A stretch of DNA of 64,000 bases from Leptospira ainlahdjerensis (GCF_016919175.1 NZ_JAFFPU010000028.1:16579-80578); one strand, 5' to 3'; positions 29,997 to 40,789 are shown, counted from the first letter of the stretch. The notes: generated by a model not told the origin, from the sequence alone. Translations and numbers: made by a program.

Positions 29997-30704
29997 TTAC
30001 TTCGGCGTATCGATCGCGAGAAGTTCGGATTCTTCCAAAAACTTCACTTCCATTTTGGAGGAAGTCGGAAGTCCCAAGCCGTCCCTTGCCGACATTTTAT
30101 TTCCCTCGATTTCGACGGAGCCTGAAATCAGAAAAAAATAAACGCCTCCATTTTTATTTTTTGGAATATAATCGATTCTTAAATCTTTGTTCCCGTGTGC
30201 GAGAGAAAAAGTAACGTTCTGATTGATCCAAACAGCTCCATTGCCTTTTTCTGGAGATACGACCGTTTGAAATTTCCCCTGACGATCCTCCACGTTAAAC
30301 TTCCTCTGCTCATAACGGGGAGTGATACCGATCTTTTCCGGTAGAATCCAGATTTGTAAAAAATTGACGGAATCTTTTGTGGAAGCGTTGTATTCGGAAT
30401 GTACGATTCCGGTTCCCGCAGACATGATTTGCACTTCTCCTGCTTCGATGACGGTGCTGTTCCCTTCGCTGTCCTTATGTTCCAGACTTCCCGAAAGTGG
30501 AATCGAAACGATTTCCATATTCTCATGCGGGTGCGGCGGAAAACCCTTTCCCGCGATTACTATATCGTCGTTTAGAACCCTGAGTTTACCGAATTGAACC
30601 CGATTCGGTTCATAATAAGAACTGAAACTGAAAGTATGTCTGCTCTTCAGCCAACCAAAGTCCGCCTTTCCTCTTGTTTCCTGCGCGTGGTATACTGCTT
30701 CCAT
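29997..30704 (-). CDS. Pirin family protein (YhhW-like)
   Basis: 235 residues, ATG with AGGAG 5 bases upstream. The N-terminal cupin has the pirin signature KADFGWLKSRHTFSFSSYY, RVLNDDIVIAGKGFPPHPHE and MSAGTGIVHSEYN, whose His residues and a Glu bind a metal. The C-terminal cupin is shorter, as in E. coli YhhW, which has quercetinase activity. The natural substrate is unknown. The gene ends inside a palindrome repeat copy. Confidence 0.88.
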   Translation of the reverse strand: MEAVYHAQETRGKADFGWLKSRHTFSFSSYYEPNRVQFGKLRVLNDDIVIAGKGFPPHPHENMEIVSIPLSGSLEHKDSEGNSTVIEAGEVQIMSAGTGIVHSEYNASTKDSVNFLQIWILPEKIGITPRYEQRKFNVEDRQGKFQTVVSPEKGNGAVWINQNVTFSLAHGNKDLRIDYIPKNKNGGVYFFLISGSVEIEGNKMSARDGLGLPTSSKMEVKFLEESELLAIDTPK

Positions 30705-30799
30705 ATATCTCCTGAAAATTAGACTCTCTGAATGTAAATTTGTAGAAGATCCCGCGCATTTTCGAAATCAAAGCCGGATTTTTTATGTAAGAATTTTTG

Positions 30800-31948
30800 C
30801 TAAAAGAAGAATCGAATAAAACCCGTAACACAACCCAGAAAGAATCCGAGGATACTTCCGTTGATCCGAATCGTTTCCAGAACGTTTCGAGTTTTCCATT
30901 CTAAATTTTTTCTGAGATCTTTCGGATCCAGACTTTGTAGTCTAGTCGTGATCTGTTTTCCGATATAACCGGAAACTCCTTCGTCCACGCGTTTTTCCAC
31001 GAATTCCAAAACTGAACGAAGCGGCGCGTATTCTTGCAGGGTTTTGATCTCGCCGATTTCTTTGAGATGAGTTTGAATCAGAGCTCCCAGAAGTCGGCTT
31101 GCTTGATCCTTTAAAAATCCCATCAGGGAACGAACCGCCTTTTCCCTTTGTTCCAAGGGCAGTTCGTTCCAAGAGGATATATATGTTTCCGTGGAAGCTG
31201 CCATCAGGTTTACGAGTTTTTCTATCGTCTTCTCGTCTTTGGATTCTATTACAAGTCCTTGTTTGACGTGATTTCCGTATTCCTTCAATTTTTTCGGAAA
31301 GTCTACGACAAGACTCAGGACCACCTGGGCTACTAAATTCATCTTTCCTAATATTTCTTGCAGAAGTGATCTGAATTCCTCAGTATCGGCGACGCGGATC
31401 ATGGATTCCCCAATCAGAAGTTTGATCGTATCCATAATCTCTTTTTGTCGGTTTAATTCTTTCAATAAAGCGACATCGGTTCCCGAAAACTGGTAATGAA
31501 CGATATATCCCACTATGTCCTCCTCCACCTTTTCAAAAAGTTGATTTAGGACCTCCTTGGTTTTAACTTCGTTACCGAAAGTCTCCAAAAGAACTTCGTG
31601 TACGTCGTCTCTGGTTGTGGGGTCTTCCAAAACCATTCGAATCCTGGAACGAATCACCTCGTGATGTAATAGATCGCCTGCCACCCAGTTTCCGATTTCG
31701 CCTGCGAGTGTAAAACTGTCCTCTTCGATCGCCTTGTATGTTTTCCAAACTGCAAACCAATCACAAAGTCCTCCGATCAATCCACCCTCTAACGCCGATA
31801 ATACGATTTTGGAAGCGGGAGATTCCGGATTTCCGAAGAATAAAATCCCGAGGATCGAGACTGAAAACGCGACCAGGAGAGAATTGGAAAATATCTGTCT
31901 TTTTCGAAACGGAGTTTTGGCGGATCTTGAAGACGCAAAAAAAATCAA
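30800..31948 (-). CDS. DUF445 family membrane protein
   Basis: 382 residues from a TTG start that overlaps the stop of the upstream gene (TTGA), indicating translational coupling. An N-terminal membrane helix pair includes [23 protein letters not shown], the DUF445 (YjiN-like) hallmark. A long helical, amphipathic middle region (about 70-350) follows, and a last hydrophobic helix ([17 protein letters not shown]) closes the chain. Function unknown; envelope location predicted. Confidence 0.85.
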   Translation of the reverse strand: MIFFASSRSAKTPFRKRQIFSNSLLVAFSVSILGILFFGNPESPASKIVLSALEGGLIGGLCDWFAVWKTYKAIEEDSFTLAGEIGNWVAGDLLHHEVIRSRIRMVLEDPTTRDDVHEVLLETFGNEVKTKEVLNQLFEKVEEDIVGYIVHYQFSGTDVALLKELNRQKEIMDTIKLLIGESMIRVADTEEFRSLLQEILGKMNLVAQVVLSLVVDFPKKLKEYGNHVKQGLVIESKDEKTIEKLVNLMAASTETYISSWNELPLEQREKAVRSLMGFLKDQASRLLGALIQTHLKEIGEIKTLQEYAPLRSVLEFVEKRVDEGVSGYIGKQITTRLQSLDPKDLRKNLEWKTRNVLETIRINGSILGFFLGCVTGFIRFFF

Positions 31949-34299
31949 TTGGATAATTTCCTTCGGTTTAAGAACGTCGCCCCGAGAAACAAAAGAGGCA
32001 GGAGCAATTGAAGAAAGGTAATTAGGTAGGATCGAATATCATAAAATACGAATCGATTCAGCTTTTGTCTGGAACAAAAATAAAACTGACCTTCCAGAGT
32101 TCGATAACTGATTTCTCCGTTTTCCGATTTCCAAAGGGGGAAGAATCCTGATCGGATGAGAACCGGAGAACAAACGTTCTCGTCTTGGATCGACGGGAGC
32201 TCCCAAGCAATCAGGGAATCATCCCATGAAAACGGATGAATTTCCGTTCCTGCCCCGCTCATTTCTTTTTCGAAATCAATCTTAACCTTCGATTTTTTTT
32301 TCGTATTCTCCTCTTCTCGGAGCGAAACGAGTCTCTGAAGTTCCGACTTCAACCGGGAAAACGGAACCGCACCGGAAAAAGCATTCTCGTCCTTTTTATA
32401 TTCTTCCGTCGTGATCGGAATCAAAGAAATTGAAAGTGTATAAAGAGAATGTAATGCGAACTCGGAAATATCCTCGGATCGAACCGATGTTCTCCTTTCC
32501 TGTCCGGCGTCGTCGATCAATAAAGCCCAAGGTTTCGAGGACAAAAGTTCTAACGGCGGTTTGGCGATGTTCAACTTCCAAAGAATCCATTCTCCTTTTT
32601 TTGCGATCAGAGTAAAAGAATCCGGAAGATTCACGGCGAACTGATTGAGCGCTTCCGACTTTAAAAACAGATGAGTCACACCTCTTTCTTGAAGTAGGTT
32701 TAAAAACAAATCCGAAAGTTTGTCCCTTTCCTGCACCGGACGTAGATTGGATTGTTTCCCGTAAGTGACCAAAGAACTTTTAGGCCCTTGTGACGGAAAG
32801 AGTTGGATGATTTCCTCCGGAGACGAAGGTAAAGAATTTTCAAAACGGTTTTGTAAAACGAGATTTCGTCTAACGGACTGTCTCACAAAAACGGAGGCCC
32901 ATTTCGAATCTAAAGAATTGGCTCCTCCCGTAATTTCTTCGGAAGCAATGAGGGAAGAATACGGAGTTTCCTTTAGAATCCCGATCCATTCTTCTTTTTG
33001 GCTCCAGATCGCGGAAGGCGTTTTGGAAAGGTCTTCGATTCCCGTGGAAGGACCGGGGATCGTGACGATAAAACGAATCATTCCTAATATAAAAAGAATC
33101 AGCCCCGTCCATAGTTTCCATTTTCCCGGCGCGAGATTTTTGAGAAAAAAACGGGCCGTGACCAAAGCGGCAAATGTGAGAAAGACGAGAGAAACATTGA
33201 GAGCGGTATACCACTTAACGTGTAACCAAGGAAAAATCAAGGACAATGAAGAATCGGTGGCCATCCAATAAAATAGAAGGGCTCCAAAAATCAGAAATCT
33301 CGAAATCGGAGGAAGCAATTTGCGGATAAACAACAAGCGAATTCCGATCACAAAAAGAATCGGGAATAAAAGATGAATCCAATACTGATCGATCAAAATC
33401 TGTTTAAAAACGTCCAAAAACTTTTCAGGTCTTGCGACCGAATTCGAAAATTCTTCTCCCAAAAGAGAAAGAAGTCCGTTGATCGGATAAGAAACGGGAG
33501 GGTTTTGCTGAAACGGAACGTATGCAAAGTAATTCCAAAGAACGGGTAACGCGACAAGAACCGGTAAAAGAAAGATAAAAAGAATTTCTAAAAATTCAAA
33601 CTCGTCTTTGTAAAAAAGAAAATAGATCCCGAGCGAAACCGCGTAAAAAAGCGACATCTCGTAATGAGTGTAAAACACGAGTGAACCGGTTATCAGATTC
33701 TTCGCAAAAGACGAAACTTTACCCGTATAACGAAACTTTTCCAGATAGTAGATCGCAAGAATCGCAAACCCGAGACCTAACACCGATGAGATGGAATTCT
33801 GAAAAACTCCTATCACACCCGCGCCGACGACACGATCCCCGGGATACAAAAAATAAAACATCAAACCGGTCATCGCAAGAAGTGCGTTTCCTGGACTGAG
33901 ATTGGTTTCGGTGAGAAAGAGAAAGCCCAGTTTTAAAAAGGCGTAAGAAAACAAAAAGAGAGTCAGAAGAATCCCCAAATTGAAGGCGACGCCAAAAGGA
34001 AGAAAAAAAAGAAAAAATGTGTGTAAGAAGGAAACTAAAAAAAAGAAAAACGGAGATTGAAAGTAGAATGTAGGACTCCCTCCGTGAAGAGAACGATCGT
34101 AACCTGAGGATAAAAAATTCTTAAAAAGAACCTGATAGTCCTGGGCGATCAGATATTGATTCTGCAAGGAGACCGAATCGGGAACGGAATCCGAAAACAA
34201 AAATCTAAACTGAATGGAAAGAAAAAGGAGAACTAAAAAAAATACGAGAGGCTTTCTTGCGGCGTGGGGAATTTTCCATTTCCCCGTGATGATTTGCAT
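31945..34299 (-). CDS. Large multi-pass membrane protein, GT-C-like
   Basis: 784 residues: about eleven or twelve membrane helices over residues 15-410, a long extracytoplasmic region (about 420-745), and a final helix before a basic tail (FLNRRKLSN). The first loop contains [17 protein letters not shown] and [13 protein letters not shown], resembling the acceptor/donor loop of GT-C enzymes and of the PTPS-related membrane family. It may build or modify a surface polysaccharide. It overlaps the DUF445 gene by 4 bases. Family assignment is tentative. Confidence 0.65.
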   Translation of the reverse strand: MQIITGKWKIPHAARKPLVFFLVLLFLSIQFRFLFSDSVPDSVSLQNQYLIAQDYQVLFKNFLSSGYDRSLHGGSPTFYFQSPFFFFLVSFLHTFFLFFLPFGVAFNLGILLTLFLFSYAFLKLGFLFLTETNLSPGNALLAMTGLMFYFLYPGDRVVGAGVIGVFQNSISSVLGLGFAILAIYYLEKFRYTGKVSSFAKNLITGSLVFYTHYEMSLFYAVSLGIYFLFYKDEFEFLEILFIFLLPVLVALPVLWNYFAYVPFQQNPPVSYPINGLLSLLGEEFSNSVARPEKFLDVFKQILIDQYWIHLLFPILFVIGIRLLFIRKLLPPISRFLIFGALLFYWMATDSSLSLIFPWLHVKWYTALNVSLVFLTFAALVTARFFLKNLAPGKWKLWTGLILFILGMIRFIVTIPGPSTGIEDLSKTPSAIWSQKEEWIGILKETPYSSLIASEEITGGANSLDSKWASVFVRQSVRRNLVLQNRFENSLPSSPEEIIQLFPSQGPKSSLVTYGKQSNLRPVQERDKLSDLFLNLLQERGVTHLFLKSEALNQFAVNLPDSFTLIAKKGEWILWKLNIAKPPLELLSSKPWALLIDDAGQERRTSVRSEDISEFALHSLYTLSISLIPITTEEYKKDENAFSGAVPFSRLKSELQRLVSLREEENTKKKSKVKIDFEKEMSGAGTEIHPFSWDDSLIAWELPSIQDENVCSPVLIRSGFFPLWKSENGEISYRTLEGQFYFCSRQKLNRFVFYDIRSYLITFLQLLLPLLFLGATFLNRRKLSN

Positions 34300-34393
34300 G
34301 GGATGATTCTTACGAAACCCGCTTTCCTGACAAGCAAAACGGATAAGGGCCGATCCGTCTTTGGTCCGCAGAAAAGGACCAAAGACAAAGAAA

Positions 34394-34528
34394 TCATTCC
34401 TTCTTTGCGTTTTCTTGAACGTATTTTTTAAAGTCGGCTTCGGACATTTTATCGGCGTAAAGGGGATAGAGGGCGGCGATCAATTCTTCTAAGGTTGGAA
34501 ATTTGGCGCCATCAAGTTTGTAAGCCAT
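34394..34528 (-). CDS. 44-residue small protein
   Basis: ATG at 34528 with GAGGAG five bases upstream, stop TGA at 34394-34396. The peptide starts [20 protein letters not shown], continues with [20 protein letters not shown] and ends AKKE. The composition is typical of a real soluble helical protein (paired acidic and basic residues, no rare-residue bias), and the ribosome site is among the best in the window. It lies alone between the large membrane protein and the SpoIIE-type phosphatase. It is not recognised as a named family. Confidence 0.7.
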   Translation of the reverse strand: MAYKLDGAKFPTLEELIAALYPLYADKMSEADFKKYVQENAKKE

Positions 34529-34628
34529 AGAGACTCCTCGGGATTCTAAAATCTAAGAAAGATCCGTTTTGAATCCGCGTATTGTCATCTTTTTTTCGAA
34601 CCCATTTCTATAAATCGAAAAACCGTCT

Positions 34629-36737
34629 TTATCCCAAATTCGATCTTTCGATTCCGAGCAAAGTTATATCATCCTTCTTAAAATCGGGTATAACCAAAGA
34701 ATTCGCCAAGGCCAGCAATTCTTCACAAACTTTTTCCAATGGTTGATCCACTCGATTTCGAATCCATTCTTCGATAGAAAAATGTTCGTACGGATCTCCG
34801 GAAAACAAAAAACGATCCGGCAATCCATCGGTGAAAAGAATCAATCGAAAGTTCTTCGGTAAGTCATAAGATAACTCGGCATAACGATGTTGCGGAAGCA
34901 TTCCTGCATACGGACCGACGAGTACGAGCGACTCGGACTTTCCGTCTCCGGTCAGAATACAGGCCGGATTTCCGGAACTGGAAAAAAGGATCCGATTTGC
35001 GCTCAAATCCAGATCCAAAATCAGACCGGAAAAAAAAGGACTTACATCCCCGATTCTGGACGCGAACTTTTGGGAAAGTTTTGTGAGAAGTTCTCCGGGG
35101 GAAAGATTCCAATCAAAGATCGAATTGTATTCGCTCTGAATCACCATCGTTATCAGAGAAGCCTGGATGCCGTGACCGATCGCATCCGCGATAAAAATTC
35201 GAATTCCGTTTTTTCCGCTTCTTCGAACATTGTAAAAGTCGCCGCCGACACTCGAAATCGGTTGATAAAAAGTATAAAGACGAAGCCCGATCTCTTGAAA
35301 AGAGGAATCTTCAGGGACTTCCAAAAAGTCTTCCTGAATTTTCGCGGCCATCTCCAGATCTTCCTGGATGGAGCGCAGAGCCAGTTTCAGTCGATGAGTT
35401 CTTTCCTCGACTTTTTTCTCCAAGTTGCGCGAAAGATCCAAAAGCCTTTGCATGTTCTTAGAATTTCGTACCGAAAGTGAGACGGACTGCGCCGCCAAAA
35501 AAACAAAAGTTCCGATCGAACTGTAATATCCGGTTTCCAAAAAATAACTCACATACAAAAGGTCGTTGATCATCGCGAGATAGATAAATAAAAATCCGGT
35601 CAGAAGAATGATTGCTCCTTCCCTTTTTTTACGAACTGCCCGAATCAGAGTATAAAGTCCGAGACTCCCCGCGAAAAAGGCATTCAAATAATAAATCGGA
35701 ATCGTATAGGTAAAAACTTTCATCGGAAACAATAAAACGATCGCCGAGGCGACCGAGGAAATCCACCAAAGAATATCCACAAAGATTCTTTTTAAATCCC
35801 TCGGATATAGGGAAAGAATGTAGTTTAAAAAAATGGGAACCGAAAGATAAAACGTAAGATACTCGACTCGTATTATAGTTTCATAATTTAGAAAATCCGT
35901 GTATTCGAGAATCAATCGATTCCCCGGAAAAAGACTTCTAAATCCCATCAAAAGACAAAAAAGTCCGAAATAAAGGGACTGAGTTTCCTTTTTTCTCATC
36001 AAAAAAAAAGAAAGGTGGAGAAAGGCCATAATAAACAAACCTCCCACCAAAAAAGAATCCAGACGAAGACTTCGATTCCAATCGGAACGTAAAGAATCCG
36101 CGTCTCCTAAAATGATCGGGGACCAAAATCCGCCCAATCTCAAATCTTCATTCGCGATTTGTAATACGATTTCCAGATTTTTCCCGGAGGATTCGAACTC
36201 AAAAAACAAGGGGCGTATCCCCTCTTTTACTTCCTTTAAGGAGAAATCTTCGTTTCGAAGAATTTCTCCGGAATTCAAAACCGGTTTTCCGTTTAAAAAG
36301 AGCTCATAGGAAGAACTTTGATCGGGAAGAATCAAACCCAGTCTTTGGACCTGGTCCGGTAGTTTCACTTCGAGTATGTAGGAACCAAATCCCTTCCCCG
36401 CTCTCGAACCTCCGTTCCAAGTGGACGGCACATATACGATTTCGCCCGATCTCAATTGATTCGGTTTCGAATCTCCTTCTTCGGATAGATATTTCCATCC
36501 TCCCCAGTGAAACATCCATTCTCCGCGAAGAGTCAAACTTCCGTTTTTTCGAAAGTCCCAAGAAGACGCGTCCAGAACTCCGGATCTCCCGAGCGGCGCT
36601 TTCGACCCCGTTCCCGCACAGGATAAGAAGAGAAAAGGAAGAATCCAGAGGCAAAAAAGAAATCGAAAGGATTTTAGTAAACGCAACGGCCGAATTTTTA
36701 AGGAAAGAATTTCATACCGTAAAACGTTTCCGAACAT
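34629..36737 (-). CDS. 7TM-DISM sensor with SpoIIE/PP2C phosphatase domain
   Basis: With the ATG at 36737 it has 702 residues (a TTG at 36764 is possible). Order: signal/lipobox region (WILPFLFLSCAG); an extracytoplasmic beta-sandwich domain (about 55-225, 7TMR-DISMED-like) with GEWMFHWGGWKY and LFLNGKPV; seven membrane helices (about 230-425); a coiled-coil linker (LEKKVEERTHRLKLALRSI); and a PP2C-type phosphatase with SVGGDFYNV, IFIADAIGHGIQASL and KKDDITLLGI. It should dephosphorylate an anti-sigma-factor antagonist in response to an external ligand. No partner-switching genes are adjacent. Confidence 0.88.
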   Translation of the reverse strand: MFGNVLRYEILSLKIRPLRLLKSFRFLFCLWILPFLFLSCAGTGSKAPLGRSGVLDASSWDFRKNGSLTLRGEWMFHWGGWKYLSEEGDSKPNQLRSGEIVYVPSTWNGGSRAGKGFGSYILEVKLPDQVQRLGLILPDQSSSYELFLNGKPVLNSGEILRNEDFSLKEVKEGIRPLFFEFESSGKNLEIVLQIANEDLRLGGFWSPIILGDADSLRSDWNRSLRLDSFLVGGLFIMAFLHLSFFLMRKKETQSLYFGLFCLLMGFRSLFPGNRLILEYTDFLNYETIIRVEYLTFYLSVPIFLNYILSLYPRDLKRIFVDILWWISSVASAIVLLFPMKVFTYTIPIYYLNAFFAGSLGLYTLIRAVRKKREGAIILLTGFLFIYLAMINDLLYVSYFLETGYYSSIGTFVFLAAQSVSLSVRNSKNMQRLLDLSRNLEKKVEERTHRLKLALRSIQEDLEMAAKIQEDFLEVPEDSSFQEIGLRLYTFYQPISSVGGDFYNVRRSGKNGIRIFIADAIGHGIQASLITMVIQSEYNSIFDWNLSPGELLTKLSQKFASRIGDVSPFFSGLILDLDLSANRILFSSSGNPACILTGDGKSESLVLVGPYAGMLPQHRYAELSYDLPKNFRLILFTDGLPDRFLFSGDPYEHFSIEEWIRNRVDQPLEKVCEELLALANSLVIPDFKKDDITLLGIERSNLG

Positions 36738-37013
36738 AGAGGAAAGATCTTTCCAAGATTTCAAAACTGTTCAAATTCTTTTTATTAAGATTGTGAAGAA
36801 ATGAAAGGTATCTTTGGATTCTTTCCAAGGGCCTGGTTCCCAAGAAATAGCGATGGGAACAATCATACGAATTTCTATCGGATCAGCCGTGATCTTTTTT
36901 TGTAGTAGTATTTTCTCGGAAAAACATTTCAGAACACCAACATCTGAGTAGTTCCATTCCTTTCCAGCTTTTGCTTTTCAGAAAGAATTCTTCTCTTTTT
37001 TTAGAAATATTAC

Positions 37014-37130
37014 TATAATAACAAACAAGTTTCTATAAAATTTGAAAAAATATCCAATATAACAGATTTTATATTGACTATAACGTGAAATCTTCTTTCT
37101 TAGTAAAAAATTTCGCAAGGAGGGATTTAA
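37014..37130 (+). promoter_or_regulatory. Promoter/operator region of the channel-sulfate-binding-protein operon
   Basis: This is the AT-rich end of a 393-bp gap (36738-37130). It has TATAAT at 37014, a perfect 7-bp inverted repeat AATATAA-N6-TTATATT at 37056-37075, and TTGACT at 37074 overlapping it. A very strong AAGGAGGG site lies 6-7 bases before the GTG at 37131. The dyad is a candidate operator. Upstream of 37000 nothing else is evident. Confidence 0.4.
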
Positions 37131-38960
37131 GTGAAACGCACGACAACAAAAATTATTACCGGAGTTTTTTTCCTTTGTACTCTTACATTTGGCCTCTTTT
37201 CTCAAGAAACAAAAAAGACGAAAGCTTCCGATTCTGGTCCGGTTCTGAACTTGGATCCTCCTTCGGATGTAAAGTATGAGGAACAACCGAATGACGGAAA
37301 AGGGATTCCTGAAATTCAGCAAGAACTCGCAAAAGAAGAACCTTACAAAAGTCCTTACAAAGGAAAACTTCCGGGGGAGTTTATGAAATCGATGCTCCTC
37401 TCTCCGGAACACCAAGATGCGGTTCGAAAGGTCGATCGTCTCTGGTTCGGAGATATCTTCCGAGTCGGTTTCCAAGTCCGCCCGCGCTTTGACTACAGCC
37501 ACAATGCGGATTTTGATAAACGAACTCAGGACGATCGAAACTTTGCGACTCAGAATTCTCAGGTTTCTTTTATCATCGATCCAAGTCCCTATGTCGCTGC
37601 TAAGGTTACGATCCAGGACGTTCGCGTTTTCGGCGGAGAACAATCCCGTAAGGACGGTCAGTTGGGTTATCTCGGACTTTCCAACTCTGCCGGTGTGGAA
37701 CTCAGTTCCGCTCCAACCGCCACCAACTCGGTGAGCATTAAGAATAACACCGATCTGAGAGAAGGTTTTATTCAGTTAAAAAACTTCGCCAACGGTTTCG
37801 AGGTTTTCATCGGAAGACAAATTTTCGGTTTTGGAGACAACCGATATATCGGCGGAAGAAACGACGGCCAGACCGGTAACTCTTTCGACGGCGCCCGTGT
37901 GAAATACAATTCCAAATATTTTAACTCGGAAGCTTTTACTTCCATCGTTGCGGAAGACTCAAACGCCGGAAGCGGGAACAACACCGCAAACGGAGTCAAA
38001 AGAGGAACCGTAAACGATACTTATCTTTCAGGTTTATACAACACTCTCAAGTTCGAAGACTTTCTTATCGATTTCTATTACTTTAACATAGACAAAAAAT
38101 GGGAACAAGGTCCGAACCCTATCACGAGCCAGGATCGAACTAGACAAAGGGACGATTTGAATACAGTAGGATTTCGCTTATCAAATCGAACGGATAATAA
38201 CCGTTTGCCGAAGGCGAAATCATGGGATTGGACTCTGGAAGGTTCTTGGCAATACGGATTCAATGGCCAAAGGGTGAACGCAGGCTGGGATCAACTCAAA
38301 CAAACCGTGGACGGAAAATCGAACTCCTCAAGAATATACACCGAAAACGTTCAATATGACGCGAAGTATTTCATCGCTCAGACGGGTTACACTTTCTTTG
38401 ATCGATTCAGAATAGGAATTCAATATTCGATCGCTTCGGGGGATCCGAACAGAACCGATAACAAGGTTGCAACCTATGACGCGTCCTTCGCTACAAGATC
38501 GGGCGGGTTTCCCTATTTCGATTCCGGAAACGGTATCGTAAACGCAACGTTCTGGTCGAACACTAGAACGAAATCGATTCATCTTATGTATAATTCTGCA
38601 AATTACGGAAGATTTATATTCGTCGCCTACGACGTTCAAAAAGCTTCTGAAAACGACGCTTGGTATTCTTCCGGAGGAACGCCTAATACCGGTTTAACCA
38701 CGGAGAATGTTTCGGGTTCCGCGTTTGGCGGTTACAAGCTCGGCGAAAGAGGCGGTAAACGTCTGTTCTACGAATTCGACGTAATCTATCAATACTATCT
38801 TAAAGACTATGTTTCGATTTGGACGGGAGCGTCGTATCTCCTCGCGGGAGACTCAGTCCGAAACGCAAGGGTCAATCCATGGGCGACTAACGTAAACGAC
38901 CGATATACGCTGGACGGAAAGTCTTACAGTTTCTTTCTCTTTGTCCAATTTGCTATGTGA
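37131..38960 (+). CDS. Outer-membrane beta-barrel channel, alginate-export-like
   Basis: GTG start fixed by an excellent Shine-Dalgarno site, 609 residues. A signal peptide ([18 protein letters not shown]) precedes a 90-residue polar, Pro/Lys-rich N-terminal stretch. A barrel of alternating strands with aromatic girdles follows, and the chain ends [11 protein letters not shown]; a terminal strand is normal for outer-membrane proteins. [20 protein letters not shown] and [20 protein letters not shown] fit the alginate_exp barrel family. It is 30 bp before a sulfate-binding-protein gene, so I infer an anion-selective pore for sulfate or an organosulfur anion. Confidence 0.8.
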   Translation: MKRTTTKIITGVFFLCTLTFGLFSQETKKTKASDSGPVLNLDPPSDVKYEEQPNDGKGIPEIQQELAKEEPYKSPYKGKLPGEFMKSMLLSPEHQDAVRKVDRLWFGDIFRVGFQVRPRFDYSHNADFDKRTQDDRNFATQNSQVSFIIDPSPYVAAKVTIQDVRVFGGEQSRKDGQLGYLGLSNSAGVELSSAPTATNSVSIKNNTDLREGFIQLKNFANGFEVFIGRQIFGFGDNRYIGGRNDGQTGNSFDGARVKYNSKYFNSEAFTSIVAEDSNAGSGNNTANGVKRGTVNDTYLSGLYNTLKFEDFLIDFYYFNIDKKWEQGPNPITSQDRTRQRDDLNTVGFRLSNRTDNNRLPKAKSWDWTLEGSWQYGFNGQRVNAGWDQLKQTVDGKSNSSRIYTENVQYDAKYFIAQTGYTFFDRFRIGIQYSIASGDPNRTDNKVATYDASFATRSGGFPYFDSGNGIVNATFWSNTRTKSIHLMYNSANYGRFIFVAYDVQKASENDAWYSSGGTPNTGLTTENVSGSAFGGYKLGERGGKRLFYEFDVIYQYYLKDYVSIWTGASYLLAGDSVRNARVNPWATNVNDRYTLDGKSYSFFLFVQFAM

Positions 38961-38990
38961 TTTAATATTAGAAGTTAGGAAAATAAAACG

Positions 38991-39995
38991 ATGAAAACTA
39001 AAATATCCAAAATCGCCGCGATCTTATTCTTTTGGATCGCGGGAAACACAACACTCTCTGCAAAAGACGTAAATCTCCTGAATGTTTCCTACGATCCGAC
39101 CAGGGAATTGTATGCGGAGTATAACAAACTTTTTGCGAACTACTGGAAGTCCAAAACCGGAGACGAAGTAAGAATCAATCAGTCGCACGGTGGAAGCGGG
39201 AAACAGGCAAGATCGGTCATCGACGGACTCGAAGCGGATATCGTAACTCTCGCCCTCGCCTATGACATAGACATCATCGCTTCGAAAGGTTTGATCGCGA
39301 GAGATTGGTTGAAAAGCCTACCGAACAACAGTACACCTTATACTTCGACGATCGTGTTCGTTGTTAGGAAGGGAAACCCTAAGAATATCAAAGATTGGGA
39401 CGATCTTGTAAAATCGAAAGTCGGCGTGATCACTCCGAATCCGAAAACGAGCGGAGGTGCGCGATGGAACTATCTCGCTGCTTGGGCATTCGCTCAGAAA
39501 AAATTCAGCAACGACAACTCTAAGGTTCAGGACTTTATAAAAACATTATTTAAGAATGTTCCGGTTCTCGATTCCGGAGCTCGTGGTTCGAGCAACACCT
39601 TTGCACAGAACGGAATCGGAGACGTCCTGATCGCCTGGGAAAACGAATCCTTTCTCATCTTGGAAGAATTTGGAAAAGACAAATACGAAGTGGTATTTCC
39701 TTCCCTAAGTATTCTTGCCGAACCTCCCGTGGCAATTGTTGAAAAGAACGCGGAAAAACACGGAACCTTGGAAACAGCAAAGGCATATCTCAAGTCTTTG
39801 TATTCGGAAGCAGCTCAAGAAATTATTGCCAAGCACGGATATCGTCCGAGAAGTCTGACGGTTTTAAAAAAATACGAATCTAAATTCCCAAAGTTGGAGC
39901 TAATCACTGTCGATGGTCATTTTGGAGGATGGCATAGGGCACAGAAGGATCATTTTGCCGATGGGGCCTCTTTCGACCAACTCTACGTGAAATAA
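38991..39995 (+). CDS. sbp: Periplasmic sulfate-binding protein
   Basis: 334 residues with a signal peptide cut after TTLSAKD. Family motifs are [78 protein letters not shown] and the C-terminal HGYRPR, as in Sbp/CysP of the sulfate/thiosulfate ABC importer. It binds the tetrahedral anion in the periplasm for the CysTWA permease. No permease or ATPase gene follows; after 30 bp begins a terminator hairpin, so the ABC parts must be encoded elsewhere or shared. It is probably co-transcribed with the outer-membrane channel. Confidence 0.92.
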   Translation: MKTKISKIAAILFFWIAGNTTLSAKDVNLLNVSYDPTRELYAEYNKLFANYWKSKTGDEVRINQSHGGSGKQARSVIDGLEADIVTLALAYDIDIIASKGLIARDWLKSLPNNSTPYTSTIVFVVRKGNPKNIKDWDDLVKSKVGVITPNPKTSGGARWNYLAAWAFAQKKFSNDNSKVQDFIKTLFKNVPVLDSGARGSSNTFAQNGIGDVLIAWENESFLILEEFGKDKYEVVFPSLSILAEPPVAIVEKNAEKHGTLETAKAYLKSLYSEAAQEIIAKHGYRPRSLTVLKKYESKFPKLELITVDGHFGGWHRAQKDHFADGASFDQLYVK

Positions 39996-40013
39996 CCCTC
40001 CAACCGCTAAGGA

Positions 40014-40050
40014 CGCAAAGAAAAATTCCCTTTGGAGGCTTTTCTTTGCG
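40014..40050 (+). terminator. Hairpin after the sulfate-binding-protein gene
   Basis: CGCAAAGAAAA (40014-40024) pairs perfectly with TTTTCTTTGCG (40040-40050). Overlapping it, CCTCCAA near 39998 can pair with TTGGAGG (about 40032-40038), which gives an alternative fold. The position 20-55 bp after the stop suits a terminator or an attenuator-like pair of structures. Confidence 0.6.
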
Positions 40051-40143
40051 ATTATTTCCACAAGAAGCGGATTTTTCACGCTTGAGGTCGCAGAATCCAA
40101 AGCGGCCTTTCTCAAAAAAGGAACCTGCCATCTTAAGAAAATC

Positions 40144-40296
40144 CGTCGTAGTTACGACGCTCTTCCCGTAAAAAGTCGCGCGCCCCACCCTGATTTTGGG
40201 TGGAGGGGAGCGGAGGCGGGGAAAACTCCGGTGGAATTTGCTATATCACAAAATCCTAATTTTGCAAGCGCAAATTTCCGTGTAGGAACTCCTAAG
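40144..40296. repeat. Third, diverged 137-bp hairpin unit with flanking palindromes
   Basis: Palindromes start at 40144 (CGTCGTAGTTACGACG) and 40281 (TGTAGGAACTCCTAAG), 137 bp apart, the same spacing as at 7899/8036/8173. The inner part holds CGCGCGCCCCACCC and GGGTGGAGGGG around a short loop and a tail like the other copies, with clear divergence. Confidence 0.75.
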
Positions 40297-40789
40297 AAAA
40301 TTCCGCTTCTCGGAACGATTCTCGTTGCATCTCTCCTCACTTTTGGGTAAGGTTCTTGTCCCGAACCCAAGCGCAGGAGTCCCGATTCGAACGTCTTTAC
40401 TCCCGCTCGGTCTATTTTACTCGGAAAGAATTCGATCCCCGATTGTATGAAAAAAAAACGTTTCGGAGATATCGAAGAACGGAGATCATTCTGATCTTAA
40501 AAACCTAAAAGCGCGAAAAAAAATCCGACCAACTTCGCTTTCCAAATATCCGCTTACCAAGCATTGATCCGTTCGTCGGGACGAAAATGAAAAATCAAAT
40601 TCCGAATCCACTCGTTTGGTAGGATTTTTTTATCAGAAGATTCGTAAAAGGAACCATTCGAAAGAAATCCGCTGCAAGCAAAATATTTAACACTCCTATT
40701 CTTTAAATTAAAGCATCCTCTTTATTAAATGATAAATTCTCAATTCACAATATTCTTGATCTCCGGGAAATACTCGTAAGATTCGAGCC
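40297..40789. other. 493-bp intergenic stretch, no gene seen
   Basis: Apart from the terminator and the repeat unit just before it, the 794-bp gap holds no credible ORF. The final 110 bases before the lipoprotein gene are very AT-rich and probably contain its promoter, but I cannot pick boxes with confidence. Confidence 0.5.

Noticed and set aside
29783..30214. 143-residue plus-strand ORF
   Set aside because: It starts inside a palindrome repeat and runs antisense into the pirin gene, with no ribosome site.
36978..37643. 221-residue minus-strand ORF over the promoter and start of the outer-membrane channel gene
   Set aside because: Its sequence is rich in Arg, Phe and Ser, as antisense frames here usually are, while the plus-strand frame has a perfect Shine-Dalgarno site, a signal peptide and a barrel.
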